64,000 nucleotides of DNA from Gemmata sp051859125 (GCF_051859125.1 NZ_JBHYGG010000035.1:14771-78770); one strand, 5' to 3'. Positions 41,486 to 50,100 are shown, counted from the first letter of the stretch. Notes: a model not told the origin generated them from the sequence alone. Program-made: numbers and translations.

Positions 41486-42412
41486 GTGGACGTCATCGAG
41501 TACCGTGGCTGGAAGAACAACCTGCGCCTGGCCAACGCCGACGCCGAACTGGTCGTCACCCTCGACGTCGGCCCCCGCGTCATCTCGTACCGGCTCCCGG
41601 GCGGGGTGAACGTCATGAAGAACTACGACTCGATGATGGGCGGCACCGGCGAGCCCGAGTGGCAGCTCCGCGGCGGGCACCGGTTCTGGCTCGCCCCCGA
41701 GGACCTCACCCGCACGTACTTCCCCGACAACCGCCCCGTGAAGTGGGAGGCGATCGGCGACCTCGCGGTCCGGTTCACCCCGCCGCCCGAGACCGAGTAC
41801 GGCGTCCAGAAGGTGATGGAGCTGAAGCTCGGCAAGACCGGCACCCGGGTCGACGTTCGATTGCAGGTGACGAACATCGGGACGGAGCCGACGGACCTCG
41901 CCCCGTGGGGGCCGACGGTCATGGCCCCCGGCGGCGTCGAGATCATCCCCCTGCCCACGAAGAAGAACCACCCGGGGCCCGTCAGCAACGCGAAGACGCC
42001 GGCCGACTACGGCCCGAACCAGGAACTGATCCTGTGGCCGTACTTCGACTTCGCCGACACCCGGTGGGCGTTCGGCAAGAAGTACATCATGCTCCGCCAG
42101 GACGTGACCAAGGGACCGACGAAGATCGGCCTCGCGCACCGCATGGGCTGGGCCGGGTACCTGAACTCGGGCGTGCTGTTCGTGAAGCGGTTCGACTACC
42201 GCGAGGGGGCCGTGTACCCGGACCGGGGCACCCGCTACCAGACGTTCTCGAACGAGGACATGCTGGAGATGGAGACGTGCGGCGAGCTGGTCACGCTGCA
42301 CCCCGGGCAGTCGGCCGAGGTGGTCGAGGCGTGGGAGCTGCACGGCAACGTGCCGCCGGTGCGCACCGAGGCCGACGTGGACCGGGTGATCCTGCCTTTG
42401 GTGGGTAAGTAA
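41486..42412 (+). CDS. DUF4380 protein (galactose-mutarotase-like fold)
   Basis: A 308-residue protein fitting the DUF4380 family, which has the beta-sandwich of aldose-1-epimerases. Motifs: W-K-N-N-L-R-L near residue 9, G-P-R-V-I-S-Y near residue 29, G-G-H-R-F-W-L-A-P-E near residue 62 and a C-terminal G-E-L-V-T-L-H-P-G-Q. There is no signal peptide. It may bind or modify sugars, but no reaction is known. It starts with GTG at 41486 directly after the 41293-41452 repeat; its stop codon lies within the next repeat. Confidence 0.82.
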   Translation: MDVIEYRGWKNNLRLANADAELVVTLDVGPRVISYRLPGGVNVMKNYDSMMGGTGEPEWQLRGGHRFWLAPEDLTRTYFPDNRPVKWEAIGDLAVRFTPPPETEYGVQKVMELKLGKTGTRVDVRLQVTNIGTEPTDLAPWGPTVMAPGGVEIIPLPTKKNHPGPVSNAKTPADYGPNQELILWPYFDFADTRWAFGKKYIMLRQDVTKGPTKIGLAHRMGWAGYLNSGVLFVKRFDYREGAVYPDRGTRYQTFSNEDMLEMETCGELVTLHPGQSAEVVEAWELHGNVPPVRTEADVDRVILPLVGK

Positions 42413-42499
42413 GCACGAAATTCGAAGCACGAAATCCGAAAGGAAGACCCGCGGTTGGGTGTCTTCCTTTCGGATTTCGCGCTTCGAATTTCGTGCTTA
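42410..42499. terminator. 39-base-arm hairpin (GCACGAAATTCGAAGC) between convergent genes
   Basis: Arms 42410-42448 and 42461-42499 match over 38 of 39 positions with a 12-base loop. The left arm starts on the TAA stop of the DUF4380 gene and the right arm ends 5 bases before the Nudix stop, so one hairpin serves both convergent genes as a likely terminator. The GCACGAA word recurs (complemented) at 58580-58610. Confidence 0.75.
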
Positions 42500-42504
42500 C
42501 TCGC

Positions 42505-42924
42505 TCAGGCGGTCACGAGGGTGATGCGGTCGGGGTGGCCGGCGCGGAAGACGCGGCGGATCAGTTCCCGGAGGCCCGGCTCCTCGACGCGGTCGAGGGC
42601 GTCGTCGATGGTCAGCCACTCGCGCTCGCGGAGGCCCCGCTCGGGCCAGGTGTCGCGGGCCTCGATCACCCGCATGACGTACACGAGGACGTGGTGCGGG
42701 GTGCCGAGCTTCTCGTACACGTAGTTCCCGGCCGGTTCCTGGTCGAGCGTGCCGACCAGCCCGGCCTCTTCCCAGGCCTCGGTCAGCGCGGCCTGTCCGG
42801 CCGTGTGGCCGGGGTCGATCAGTCCCTTGGGGAACACCCACCGCTTCCCGCTGCTCGACGTCACCATGCACAGGCGACCGTTGAGCACCGGGAGGACCCC
42901 GGACTGATTCACCCACGTCGGCAT
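42505..42924 (-). CDS. Nudix hydrolase with degenerate Nudix box
   Basis: A 139-residue Nudix-fold protein. The box region reads G-L-I-D-P-G-H-x7-T-E-A-W-E-E-A-G-L: the two catalytic Glu of the E-E pair and the flanking Glu remain, but the first Glu is His and the Arg is Thr. It may hydrolyse a nucleoside diphosphate derivative (X-P-P) or have altered chemistry. The start is the ATG at 42924; the longer in-frame extension is low-complexity and lacks a ribosome site. It converges with DUF4380 across a shared hairpin. Confidence 0.8.
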   Translation of the reverse strand: MPTWVNQSGVLPVLNGRLCMVTSSSGKRWVFPKGLIDPGHTAGQAALTEAWEEAGLVGTLDQEPAGNYVYEKLGTPHHVLVYVMRVIEARDTWPERGLREREWLTIDDALDRVEEPGLRELIRRVFRAGHPDRITLVTA

Positions 42925-43132
42925 GCGGCACCCGCTGGGGGGTCGGGGGGTGGGACACGGTCGGTTCCACCGTCGGGAGGGCGGAACACAGTCTATTCCA
43001 CCGTATCGGGCGGCAACGTCAAGAGTCTGTCGCCCGGTTCCGCGATTCGGCATGACGGGGACCGGGCCCGGGCCGTATCATCTCGTTCGACGTTCCTCTC
43101 CCGAACAATCGTCGCCGGGTGCTCGTGCGGAC

Positions 43133-44326
43133 ATGGCCGAACCACTGCTCACCGTGCGCCACGTGATGCAACCGGAGCCCGAGGTGGTGCCCCCGGGTCT
43201 GCCGATCGGGGCGGCCATCGGGCTGATGAACGACCGCCGGATCGGCGCGCTCATCGTGTCGGCCGACGGGGCCGGCCTCGACGGGATCTTCACCGAGCGG
43301 GACCTGCTCCGGCGGATCGTCGCCGCCCCCGCGGACTGGCGCGACCTGCCGGTGTCCGCGTGGATGTCCGTGAACCCGCACACCATCGGCCCGGACGCCG
43401 ACTGGGCCGCGGCCGTCGAGATGATGGACCGGTTCCGGGTGCGGCACCTGCCGGTGATCGAGCGGGGCCGGGTCATCGGCATCCTCTCGACCCGGCTGCT
43501 CATGCGGACCCGGGCCGACCACCTGAACCAGCAGGTCGCGGAGCGGACCCGGGAGCTGCGGCACGCCAACGACGAGCTCCTGGCCCGGGACTACGAGCAG
43601 ACGTTCAACCTCCGCGCCGCGGGCCGGTACCAGACCCGGCTCCTGCTCCCGAACAAGCCCCCGGCGTGGCCCGAGCTGCAGTGGGGGCTCCACTACGCCC
43701 CGCTCGACCACCTCGGGGGCGACTACTACGACATCGCCCACCCCGACCCGGACCTGCTCGGGTTCCTGATCGCCGACGCGAGCGGGCACAGCATCGCGGC
43801 CGCGATGGTCGCCATCATGAGTCGCACCGCTTTCTCGGACGTCGCCCACAAGTACGCCTCGCCGGGCCAGGTGCTCACCGAGATGAACGCCCGGCTCCAG
43901 GGGCTCATGGACGAGCGGTTCGTCACCGCGTTCTACGCGGTGTTCGACCGCCGCACCCGGGTGCTCACCTACGCGAACGCCGGGCACCCGTACCCGCTCC
44001 TGTGGTCGGCCGCGACCGGCGGGGTCCGGCCCCTCGGCGCGCAGGGGTTCATGCTCGGCATCATGCCCGAGGAGCAGTACCGCGAGAAGTCCGTGCAACT
44101 CGCCCCCGGCGACCGGCTGTGCTTCTACACCGACGGGCTCATCGAGACCCGCAACGAGATCGGCGAGACGTTCGGCACCGACCGGCTCCGGGACTGCCTC
44201 GTCACCCACGGGGCCGAACCGGCCGAGAGCCTCACCCGGCGGATCGTGAACTGGCAGGAGACGTTCCGCGGGACACAGGCGCTCACCGACGACGTGACCC
44301 TCGTGGTCGCCGAGCTGTGCGGGTGA
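43133..44326 (+). CDS. CBS-pair SpoIIE (PP2C) phosphatase
   Basis: A 397-residue protein. Two CBS domains fill ~5-125 (H-V-M-Q-P near residue 10, F-T-E-R-D-L-L near residue 53, and W-M-S-V-N-P near residue 79), which usually sense adenosyl nucleotides. A short helix follows, then a SpoIIE-type PP2C domain (~180-395) with G-G-D-Y-Y-D, A-D-A-S-G-H, and T-D-D-V-T near the end. It likely removes phosphate from a Ser/Thr regulatory protein in response to ligand binding. The start is the ATG at 43133. It is the second SpoIIE phosphatase in the window. Confidence 0.92.
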   Translation: MAEPLLTVRHVMQPEPEVVPPGLPIGAAIGLMNDRRIGALIVSADGAGLDGIFTERDLLRRIVAAPADWRDLPVSAWMSVNPHTIGPDADWAAAVEMMDRFRVRHLPVIERGRVIGILSTRLLMRTRADHLNQQVAERTRELRHANDELLARDYEQTFNLRAAGRYQTRLLLPNKPPAWPELQWGLHYAPLDHLGGDYYDIAHPDPDLLGFLIADASGHSIAAAMVAIMSRTAFSDVAHKYASPGQVLTEMNARLQGLMDERFVTAFYAVFDRRTRVLTYANAGHPYPLLWSAATGGVRPLGAQGFMLGIMPEEQYREKSVQLAPGDRLCFYTDGLIETRNEIGETFGTDRLRDCLVTHGAEPAESLTRRIVNWQETFRGTQALTDDVTLVVAELCG

Positions 44327-44422
44327 CCGCACCGGGCGCCGCCCGCCGGCCGGTCTTTGTCTCCGAACGGGCGGCCCCGGCCCGATAAGATACACTGGGC
44401 GACCGCACCGCGAGGGCCAGGG

Positions 44423-45121
44423 ATGACGGACCAACCCGACCAACCGTCGCAGGCGGTGCAGGACTACCTCAAGACCATCCACCGGCTCGGCGGCGGCGAC
44501 CGCGTCGTCGAGCCGAACCAGATCGCCGCGGCCCTCGGCGTGAAGGCCCCGTCCGTTACCGGGATGCTCAAGCGGCTCGAACAGGCCGGGTGGATCGCGT
44601 ACACGCCCAAGGAGGGCGCGCGGCTGACCGAGGCGGGGCTGTCCGAGGCGCTCCGCGTCATCCGCCGGCACCGGCTCGTCGAGCTGTTCCTGACGCGGGT
44701 GCTGGGCCTCGACTGGAGCGAGGTGGACGCCGAGGCCGAGGCGCTGGAGCACGCCATCTCGCCGCGGCTCGAACAGGCCATCGCGGACCACCTCGGCGAG
44801 CCCCTCGAAGACCCGCACGGCCACCCAATCCCGTCGCGCACCGGCGAGCTCCAGCGCCGCGACCTGCGGCGGCTCAGCGAGTTCCGGGCGGGCCAGACGG
44901 TCGTCATCCGCGAGGTGCAGGACGACAACCCGGCCCGGCTCCGGCACTGGTACCAGCAAGGGCTCACCCCCGGCGCGACGGTCGCCATCCTCGCCTACGA
45001 ACAACTCGACGACCTCTTCGAGGTCCGCGTGGGTGGGAAGCTGGTGAGGTTGGGTAGTGAGGGGCTTGCGGGTTTGCGGGGTGAGCTCGCACCCGCGACT
45101 TCGTCTCCCGGCACAATCTGA
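44423..45121 (+). CDS. DtxR/MntR-family metal-dependent transcription regulator
   Basis: A 232-residue regulator of the DtxR family. Residues ~8-70 form the winged helix (A-V-Q-D-Y-L-K-T-I-H-R-L then K-A-P-S-V-T-G-M-L-K-R-L). The dimerisation/metal domain spans ~70-140 (R-R-H-R-L-V-E-L-F-L near residue 79, then E-H-A-I-S near residue 112, a typical His/Glu ligand region). A FeoA/SH3-like domain closes the protein (~150-225). It should bind DNA when Fe(II) or Mn(II) is present and control metal uptake; no transporter is adjacent. The start is the ATG at 44423. Confidence 0.92.
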   Translation: MTDQPDQPSQAVQDYLKTIHRLGGGDRVVEPNQIAAALGVKAPSVTGMLKRLEQAGWIAYTPKEGARLTEAGLSEALRVIRRHRLVELFLTRVLGLDWSEVDAEAEALEHAISPRLEQAIADHLGEPLEDPHGHPIPSRTGELQRRDLRRLSEFRAGQTVVIREVQDDNPARLRHWYQQGLTPGATVAILAYEQLDDLFEVRVGGKLVRLGSEGLAGLRGELAPATSSPGTI

Positions 45122-45327
45122 GGCCGAATTCGCGCGACCCGCGAGGATAAATTTCGCCCAGTCCATAGTGGCGGAAAATCCGTCACGTCCCCTACGTTCG
45201 TCCTCCTGAATCCGGGCCGGCACCGTTTGACGCCACCCGTTCGCGTATTAGGGTTCGGGTACGTGGCGGCTGTCGGCTTTCCCGCCACCCAACTTCACCC
45301 TACCACGAACCGAACGCGGAGGCTTCT

Positions 45328-45489
45328 GTGCTCCCCTCGCTCATCACCTGTAACCTCGCCGGTCTGGCGATCGCGGCCCTCTACTACACCTGGCGGGACG
45401 TGTACCTCGTCCGCATGCGGCGGCAGAAGGCCGTGAACCTCCACGAGCGCGTCGCGCACATGCTGTGGGTCGCCGCCAACCGGTCGTGA
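45328..45489 (+). CDS. 53-residue small membrane protein
   Basis: Too short for usual gene calling but convincing: GTG at 45328 with GGAGG at 45318-45322, a stop at 45487, and a sensible product with one hydrophobic helix (C-N-L-A-G-L-A-I-A-A-L-Y-Y), then basic R-M-R-R-Q-K and an amphipathic end. It may be an inner-membrane peptide. No family is recognised. The region before it (45122-45327) holds only possible promoter elements. Confidence 0.65.
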   Translation: MLPSLITCNLAGLAIAALYYTWRDVYLVRMRRQKAVNLHERVAHMLWVAANRS

Positions 45490-45611
45490 CCCGCGCCGGC
45501 CTGCAGTCACCCCGCGGCCCGACCGGCACACCGGTCGGGCCGCTTCGTTTCGATCCGGGTGCCCCGCTCACGAAATCCCTGGCCACCCGGAGAGAGAGTC
45601 ATATTCTCCCC

Positions 45612-45640
45612 TTGAAGCCGGAGCCCGAGCGACCTAGATT
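45612..45640 (+). promoter_or_regulatory. Promoter of tRNA-Gly (TTGAAG - 17 - TAGATT)
   Basis: TTGAAG at 45612-45617 and TAGATT at 45635-45640 are separated by exactly 17 bases, the optimal sigma-70 spacing. The expected start near 45647 is about 14 bases before the tRNA. This is the best sigma-70-type promoter seen in the window. Confidence 0.75.
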
Positions 45641-45660
45641 GTGTGGGACGGAAAGCGAAC

Positions 45661-45732
45661 GCGGGTGTAACTCAGTGGTAGAGTACCTCGTTGCCAACGA
45701 GGTTGTCGTGGGTTCAAGTCCCATCACCCGCT
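45661..45732 (+). tRNA. tRNA-Gly (anticodon GCC)
   Basis: A 72-base cloverleaf: acceptor GCGGGTG/CACCCGC, D-loop with AGTGGTAGA, anticodon stem CCTCG/CGAGG with loop TTGCCAA giving anticodon GCC, and T-arm GTGGG-TTCAAGT-CCCAT. The discriminator base is T and CCA is not encoded, so it must be added by the CCA enzyme. It has its own promoter upstream and a hairpin 45 bases downstream. Confidence 0.96.
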
Positions 45733-45776
45733 CTTGAAATGACATCTCGCCAGTTCTCTGGCGCAACGATCCATCC

Positions 45777-45815
45777 GCGACGCGGGTTTCAGATTCCATC
45801 TGAGACCCGCGTCGC
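45777..45815 (+). terminator. 18-bp hairpin downstream of tRNA-Gly
   Basis: Arms 45777-45794 and 45798-45815 (GCGACGCGGGTTTCAGAT and its complement with one G-U) flank a 3-base loop, followed by GGCCGTTTG. It probably ends the tRNA transcript. The remaining ~280 bases to 46097 contain an open frame that I do not regard as coding. Confidence 0.6.
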
Positions 45816-46097
45816 GGCCGTTTGTACCCCACTTCACCCGGCGGATCGGGCGCCACGAGCCGAACGTTCGCCCGCGTAACGCTCTCCAAGCCACCCGGCG
45901 GTCCGTGCGTGCGGTGCGCGGTTTGCACGCACGAACAAGGAAACCGAGGGCGTCGGGTGCGGCGACGTTTCGCGTTGTGGGTTCCGAGCCAAGTTTCGCG
46001 CCGGTGTGGCACCGTCCTGCTGTGCAATCACCGGACACTTCGGAAGAACCACTTGACCGCGGGCGCAGGCGTCGCAAACTCTGGCTGGGGGTGCTCG

Positions 46098-46292
46098 ATG
46101 CAACAGATCGCGCCGATGGACAACGACAACCGAACCGCCGACCGGCAACAGGAGCTGGACCGCCACCGACTGAAGGCGAAGCTCGACCGACTGTTGCGCG
46201 TCAAGGAAGAGCTGTGGGAGGAGTGCCAGCCCGTGCCCCGGGAGCTGGAAGACAAGATCCACGAGGTCCGCCAGGCGCTGGACCGCGTGTGA
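46098..46292 (+). CDS. Small helical protein, 64 residues
   Basis: A 64-residue, highly charged protein predicted to be almost all helix/coiled coil (Q-Q-E-L-D-R-H-R-L-K-A-K-L-D-R-L-L-R-V-K-E-E-L-W). The start is the ATG at 46098; a Met six codons on is also possible. No family is recognised. The next gene follows 50 bases later on the same strand. Confidence 0.6.
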   Translation: MQQIAPMDNDNRTADRQQELDRHRLKAKLDRLLRVKEELWEECQPVPRELEDKIHEVRQALDRV

Positions 46293-46342
46293 TCCCGGCC
46301 CCGGCTCCCTTCGTTGCCCGGTCCTCTCCCCGAGGTGCGATC

Positions 46343-46723
46343 GTGAAGCGCGAACTCCCGGCCGAGTTGTTCGCCCCCGACGGGGTGTGGCTGCTCGCCG
46401 CCGCGCCGCTGGGCGACACGGTTCCCGCACTCGTCCGCCAGGTCGTCCAGTCCGGCGACGTCGATTCGGCCTACGTCCCCGCGTTCACCTCCCTCGAAGC
46501 CGCGCGCGCCGGGATCGCGTGGCTGTCCCCGACCGACCCCGACGAACTCGTCCCGTTCTCCGTCGGCGACCTCGCACGGTTCAAGGCGCTGCTCAGCGGC
46601 ATGACCCTCAAGGGCCACGCCTTCCTCCTCCTCAACCCCGTCGGCGACCACAACGGGGAGCGGGTGTCGGTCCGCGACCTCGTCAAGGCGATCCAGGCCC
46701 GCCTCCTGGCCGCCCTGGGCTGA
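46343..46723 (+). CDS. Small cytoplasmic protein of unknown function
   Basis: A 126-residue protein with mixed alpha/beta composition (A-E-L-F-A-P-D-G-V-W-L-L-A-A-A-P-L-G, then F-T-S-L-E-A-A-R-A-G and D-P-D-E-L-V-P-F). The pattern loosely resembles SseB-like proteins but is not convincing. It has no signal peptide. The start is the GTG at 46343 with GAGGTG upstream. The trigger factor gene begins 213 bases later; that gap holds a GC hairpin (CCGCCTCGCGCGAGGCGG) and the likely tig promoter. Confidence 0.6.
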   Translation: MKRELPAELFAPDGVWLLAAAPLGDTVPALVRQVVQSGDVDSAYVPAFTSLEAARAGIAWLSPTDPDELVPFSVGDLARFKALLSGMTLKGHAFLLLNPVGDHNGERVSVRDLVKAIQARLLAALG

Positions 46724-46936
46724 CGCCCCGCCCCGCCGCGCTCCCTCCCGCACCGGTACAATGACCGGCCCGCACCGCCTCGCGCGAGGCGGGACCGCAC
46801 CGAAATCCAAAAGCGGGGAGTCGCGCGCGGCCCGGGGGTATACAACACCCGTCACTCGTGACGCCCCGGTTCCTCGTTTGTAGACAGGAACGGAAGCCGG
46901 CCCAGCGCGAGCAGACCACCCCGACGGAGCACACGC

Positions 46937-48466
46937 ATGGCAGACGACACCAACCCCGAAGCGCCCGCGACCGACGCGGACGCCGGTTCCGCGATCGCGA
47001 CCGTCGACGCCCCGGCGCAGGACGGGCCGATCAAGCTCAAGCAGTCCGTGGAACTCCGCGACGTCGGCCCGTGCAAGAAGCACGTCAAGGTCACCGTGGA
47101 CCGCGAGCTGATCGACGAGCGGCTCGACGAGAAGTTCACCGAGATCGTCCGCAGCGACCAGCCCCAGGTCCGCGGGTTCCGGCCCGGCAAGGCCCCCCGC
47201 AAGCTGATCGAGAAGCAGTACCACGACTCTGTCTCGGAAGAGGTCAAGACCCAGGTGCTGATGGCCAGCCTGGAGCAGCTCGCCGACGAGCAGGTGATCG
47301 CCCCGCTGAGCCCGCCCGACCTCGACCCGAACGCCATCAAGCTCCCCGCCGAGGGGCCGTTCGTGTACGAGTTCGAGATCGAGGTCCGGCCCGAGTTCGA
47401 CCTGCCCGAGTACAAGGGGCTCAAGCTCCGCCGGCCCACGCACGCGTTCACCGACGCGGACGTCGACGCCGAGCAGAAGCGGCTCCTGGAGTCGTACGGC
47501 CAGCTCGTGCCTAAGGAGCCGGCCGAGGTCGCGGTCAACGACTACCTCACGGCCGACGTGGCCATCAGCTACCGCGGCAAGGAGATCAACACGCTCAAGG
47601 AGGTCCGGGTCAAGGTCGAGAAGCAGCTCGCGCTGTCCGACGGCGTGTGCCCGGACTTCGGCGCGAAGGTGGCCGGGGCCAAGCCCGGCGACGTCCGCGA
47701 GGTCGAGATCACCCTGGGCGACGACCTCGGCACCGAGGGGCTCCGGGGCCAGAAGGTCCAGGCGACGTTCGCCATCAAGGACGTCAAGACGATCCGCCAG
47801 CCGGAACTGACCCGCGAGCTGCTCGAGGAGGCGTTCGGCGTCACCACCCCCGAGGGGTTCCGCGAGTTCGTCAAGACGGTGCTGGAGCGGCGGCTCGAGT
47901 ACACCCAGCGGCAGGTCGCCCGCCAGCAGGTGCTGGAGACGATCGGGGCCGCCGCGACGTGGGAGCTGCCCCAGGACATGCTCCGCCGCCAGGCCCGCAA
48001 GACCATCTCCCGGAAGGTCATGGAGATGAAAAATTCCGGGATGAGCGACGAGCAGATCAAGGGCCGGCGTCGGTTGCTGGAGCAGGACGCGATGAAGACG
48101 ACGGCGGCCGCGCTCAAGGAGCACTTCGTGCTCCAGAAGGTCGCCGAGGTCGAGAAGATCGAGATCGAGGAAGAGGACCTGGACCGCGAGATGGAGCGGA
48201 TGGCCGACCGCACCGGCGAGAGCGTCCGCCGGGTCCGCGCCCGGCTCGAGAAGGAGGACCTGATCGAGGCCCTGGCCACCGACCTGCTGGAGCAGAAGGC
48301 GCTCGACCTGATCCTCGCCGGGGCGACGTACGAGGACTACGAGTGGAGCGCCACCGAGTCCGGCGGGGACGAGGTCTCGACCGTCACGGCCGACGCGATG
48401 CCCGACTCGCAGGCCCAGGCGGCCGACGCGGCCGACAAGGCCGCCGACGAAAAGCCGGCCAGTTGA
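46937..48466 (+). CDS. tig: Trigger factor chaperone
   Basis: A 509-residue trigger factor, the ribosome-bound chaperone that meets nascent chains. The ribosome-binding signature G-F-R-P-G-K-A-P-R-K is near residue 77. A PPIase-like middle domain follows (~190-290) and then a long helical C-terminal domain (~300-470). It has an extra ~30-residue N-terminal extension and an Ala/Asp-rich tail compared with the usual ~430-450 residues. Two clpP genes follow on the same strand, the common tig-clpP order, but clpX is not in the window. Confidence 0.95.
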   Translation: MADDTNPEAPATDADAGSAIATVDAPAQDGPIKLKQSVELRDVGPCKKHVKVTVDRELIDERLDEKFTEIVRSDQPQVRGFRPGKAPRKLIEKQYHDSVSEEVKTQVLMASLEQLADEQVIAPLSPPDLDPNAIKLPAEGPFVYEFEIEVRPEFDLPEYKGLKLRRPTHAFTDADVDAEQKRLLESYGQLVPKEPAEVAVNDYLTADVAISYRGKEINTLKEVRVKVEKQLALSDGVCPDFGAKVAGAKPGDVREVEITLGDDLGTEGLRGQKVQATFAIKDVKTIRQPELTRELLEEAFGVTTPEGFREFVKTVLERRLEYTQRQVARQQVLETIGAAATWELPQDMLRRQARKTISRKVMEMKNSGMSDEQIKGRRRLLEQDAMKTTAAALKEHFVLQKVAEVEKIEIEEEDLDREMERMADRTGESVRRVRARLEKEDLIEALATDLLEQKALDLILAGATYEDYEWSATESGGDEVSTVTADAMPDSQAQAADAADKAADEKPAS

Positions 48467-48493
48467 CCGGCCGCGTACAGTACCAGTAACCCG

Positions 48494-48562
48494 GGCGAGC
48501 GGGGGGCGTGAGCCCCCCAAGTGTTGCGACTGAACTCGGGGGGCTCGCGCCCCCCGCTCGCC
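48494..48562. repeat. 25-base-arm hairpin, GGCGAGCGGGGGGCG family
   Basis: Arms 48494-48518 and 48538-48562 match over 24 of 25 positions with a 19-base loop. It lies between tig and clpP1 and may separate their transcription. The same outer words form the hairpin at 56221-56289. Confidence 0.85.
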
Positions 48563-48580
48563 TTCAGAATGGAGCCACGC

Positions 48581-49210
48581 ATGTTCCCCCCGTTCGACCC
48601 GTCGGCCGCGGCCGGCCACTTCGAGCCGCAGCTCCAGCGCGGCGGCCAGTACTCGCGCCAGCGGTTCATGACGCTCGACGACCTGCTCCTCGAGCAGCGG
48701 ATCATCTTCATCAGCCAGGTGATCAGCAACCCGCTCGCGGACATGATCATCAAGCAGCTGCTGTTCCTGCAGTACGAGAACAAGACGGCCGACGTCCACC
48801 TGTACATCAACAGCCCCGGGGGCTCGGTGTCGGCGACGCTGGCGATCTACGACACGATCCAGTTCCTCGACGCCCCGGTCCACACGTACTGCATGGGCCT
48901 CGCGGCCAGCGGCGCGGCGATCCTGCTCGCGGCCGGCAGCAAGGGCAAGCGGTACGCCCTGCCGAACTCGAAGGTCATGGTCCACCAGCCCTACGGGCAG
49001 GTCGGGGGCCAGGTGTCGGACATCGAGATCCAGGCCAACGAGATCCTCAAGGAGCGGGGCCGGCTCAACGAGATCCTGGTCAAGCACACCGGCCAGCCGC
49101 TCGCGGTGATCGAGAAGGAGACCGACCGGGACAAGTACTACCACGCCGCCGAGGCCAAGGCGTTCGGCCTGGTGGACGAGGTCCTCGTGAAGCCCGAAGC
49201 GAAGAAGTGA
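48581..49210 (+). CDS. clpP1: ClpP protease, first paralogue
   Basis: A 209-residue ATP-dependent Clp protease subunit. The catalytic triad is complete: Ser110 (A-A-S-G-A-A), His135 (M-V-H-Q-P) and Asp184 (E-T-D-R-D), with the normal spacings of 25 and 49. The Ser is followed by G-A instead of the usual M-G-A. The N-terminus has an extra ~20 residues with Pro/Phe. The start is the ATG at 48581 (GGAG seven bases upstream); an ATG at 48569 is less likely. It would form the proteolytic chamber with a Clp ATPase, possibly as a mixed ring with the next gene product. Confidence 0.95.
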   Translation: MFPPFDPSAAAGHFEPQLQRGGQYSRQRFMTLDDLLLEQRIIFISQVISNPLADMIIKQLLFLQYENKTADVHLYINSPGGSVSATLAIYDTIQFLDAPVHTYCMGLAASGAAILLAAGSKGKRYALPNSKVMVHQPYGQVGGQVSDIEIQANEILKERGRLNEILVKHTGQPLAVIEKETDRDKYYHAAEAKAFGLVDEVLVKPEAKK

Positions 49211-49479
49211 CCGTGTGGGGTTGCCGTCGGTTGGTTGAGGTTCGTGGGGCGTCGGCAGTCGGCTCGCGGTCCGAGCGCCCCCGCTCCGTGGGGCCGGAAA
49301 CGCGGGCCGCTCCCCCCTCGCGAACGACACCCGGCCAACGCCGACCCGCAAACGTCGCACATTCCGCACGCCCGCCCCGCGAGGGGGCGGGACCCGAACA
49401 ACAGTCCGCACAGCGCTAATCACCCGCGGACCCGCCACCCGATCACTGAGGGTGTGCCGGTCCGCCCGGAGGACCGAAC

Positions 49480-50100
49480 ATGCCGTTGATTCCGATGGTC
49501 GTCGAGAGCAAGGGCCGCGACGAGCGCGCGTACGACATCTACAGCCGCCTGCTGAAGGACCGGATCATCTTCCTGCAGGGGGTCGTCAACGACGACATGG
49601 CGAACCTGATCGTCGCCCAGATGCTGTACCTGCAGTTCGAGGAGCCGAAGCGGGACATCAGCCTGTACATCAACAGCCCCGGCGGGAGCGTGACCGCGGG
49701 GATGGCGATCTACGACACCATGCAGTTCGTCACCTGCGACGTGGCGACGTACTGCATGGGCCAGGCCGCCAGCATGGGCGCGATGCTCCTGACGGCCGGC
49801 ACCAAGGGCAAGCGGTACGCCCTGCCGCACGCCCGGGTCATGATCCACCAGCCGCTGGCCGGCACCGAGGGGACCACCGAGGAGATCCTGATCCACGCCA
49901 AGGAGTTCCTGCGGACCAAGGACACCCTCAACGGGCTGCTGGCGATGCACAGCGGCCAGACGATCGAGGCGATCAAGAAGGGGACCGACCGCGACAACTT
50001 CATGTCCGCGGCCGAGGCCCAGAATTTCGGGCTCATCGACAAGGTTCTGGAGCGGATCCCGGTCGACCAGCTCGGGGCCGGGCACCGCTCCCCCGAGTAG
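49480..50100 (+). CDS. clpP2: ClpP protease, second paralogue
   Basis: A 206-residue ClpP of the standard type: Ser98 (A-A-S-M-G-A), His123 (M-I-H-Q-P) and Asp172 (G-T-D-R-D), with spacings identical to E. coli ClpP. It has the short N-terminal axial-loop region M-P-L-I-P-M-V. It is 269 bases after clpP1, so it is either a paralogue with its own promoter or a subunit of a mixed ClpP1P2 complex. The intervening region 49211-49479 contains no gene that I can support. Confidence 0.95.
   Translation: MPLIPMVVESKGRDERAYDIYSRLLKDRIIFLQGVVNDDMANLIVAQMLYLQFEEPKRDISLYINSPGGSVTAGMAIYDTMQFVTCDVATYCMGQAASMGAMLLTAGTKGKRYALPHARVMIHQPLAGTEGTTEEILIHAKEFLRTKDTLNGLLAMHSGQTIEAIKKGTDRDNFMSAAEAQNFGLIDKVLERIPVDQLGAGHRSPE

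Noticed and set aside
45822..46097. N-terminal extension of the 64-residue helical protein
   Set aside because: No ribosome site or family support, and poor composition compared with the ATG at 46098.
48521..48580. Longer ClpP1 starting at 48521
   Set aside because: Those codons translate the hairpin arm and lack a ribosome site; GGAG before 48581 fits better.
46028..49438. A 1136-residue minus-strand open frame
   Set aside because: It lies opposite the small genes, trigger factor and clpP1, which are certain; it has no recognisable domain.
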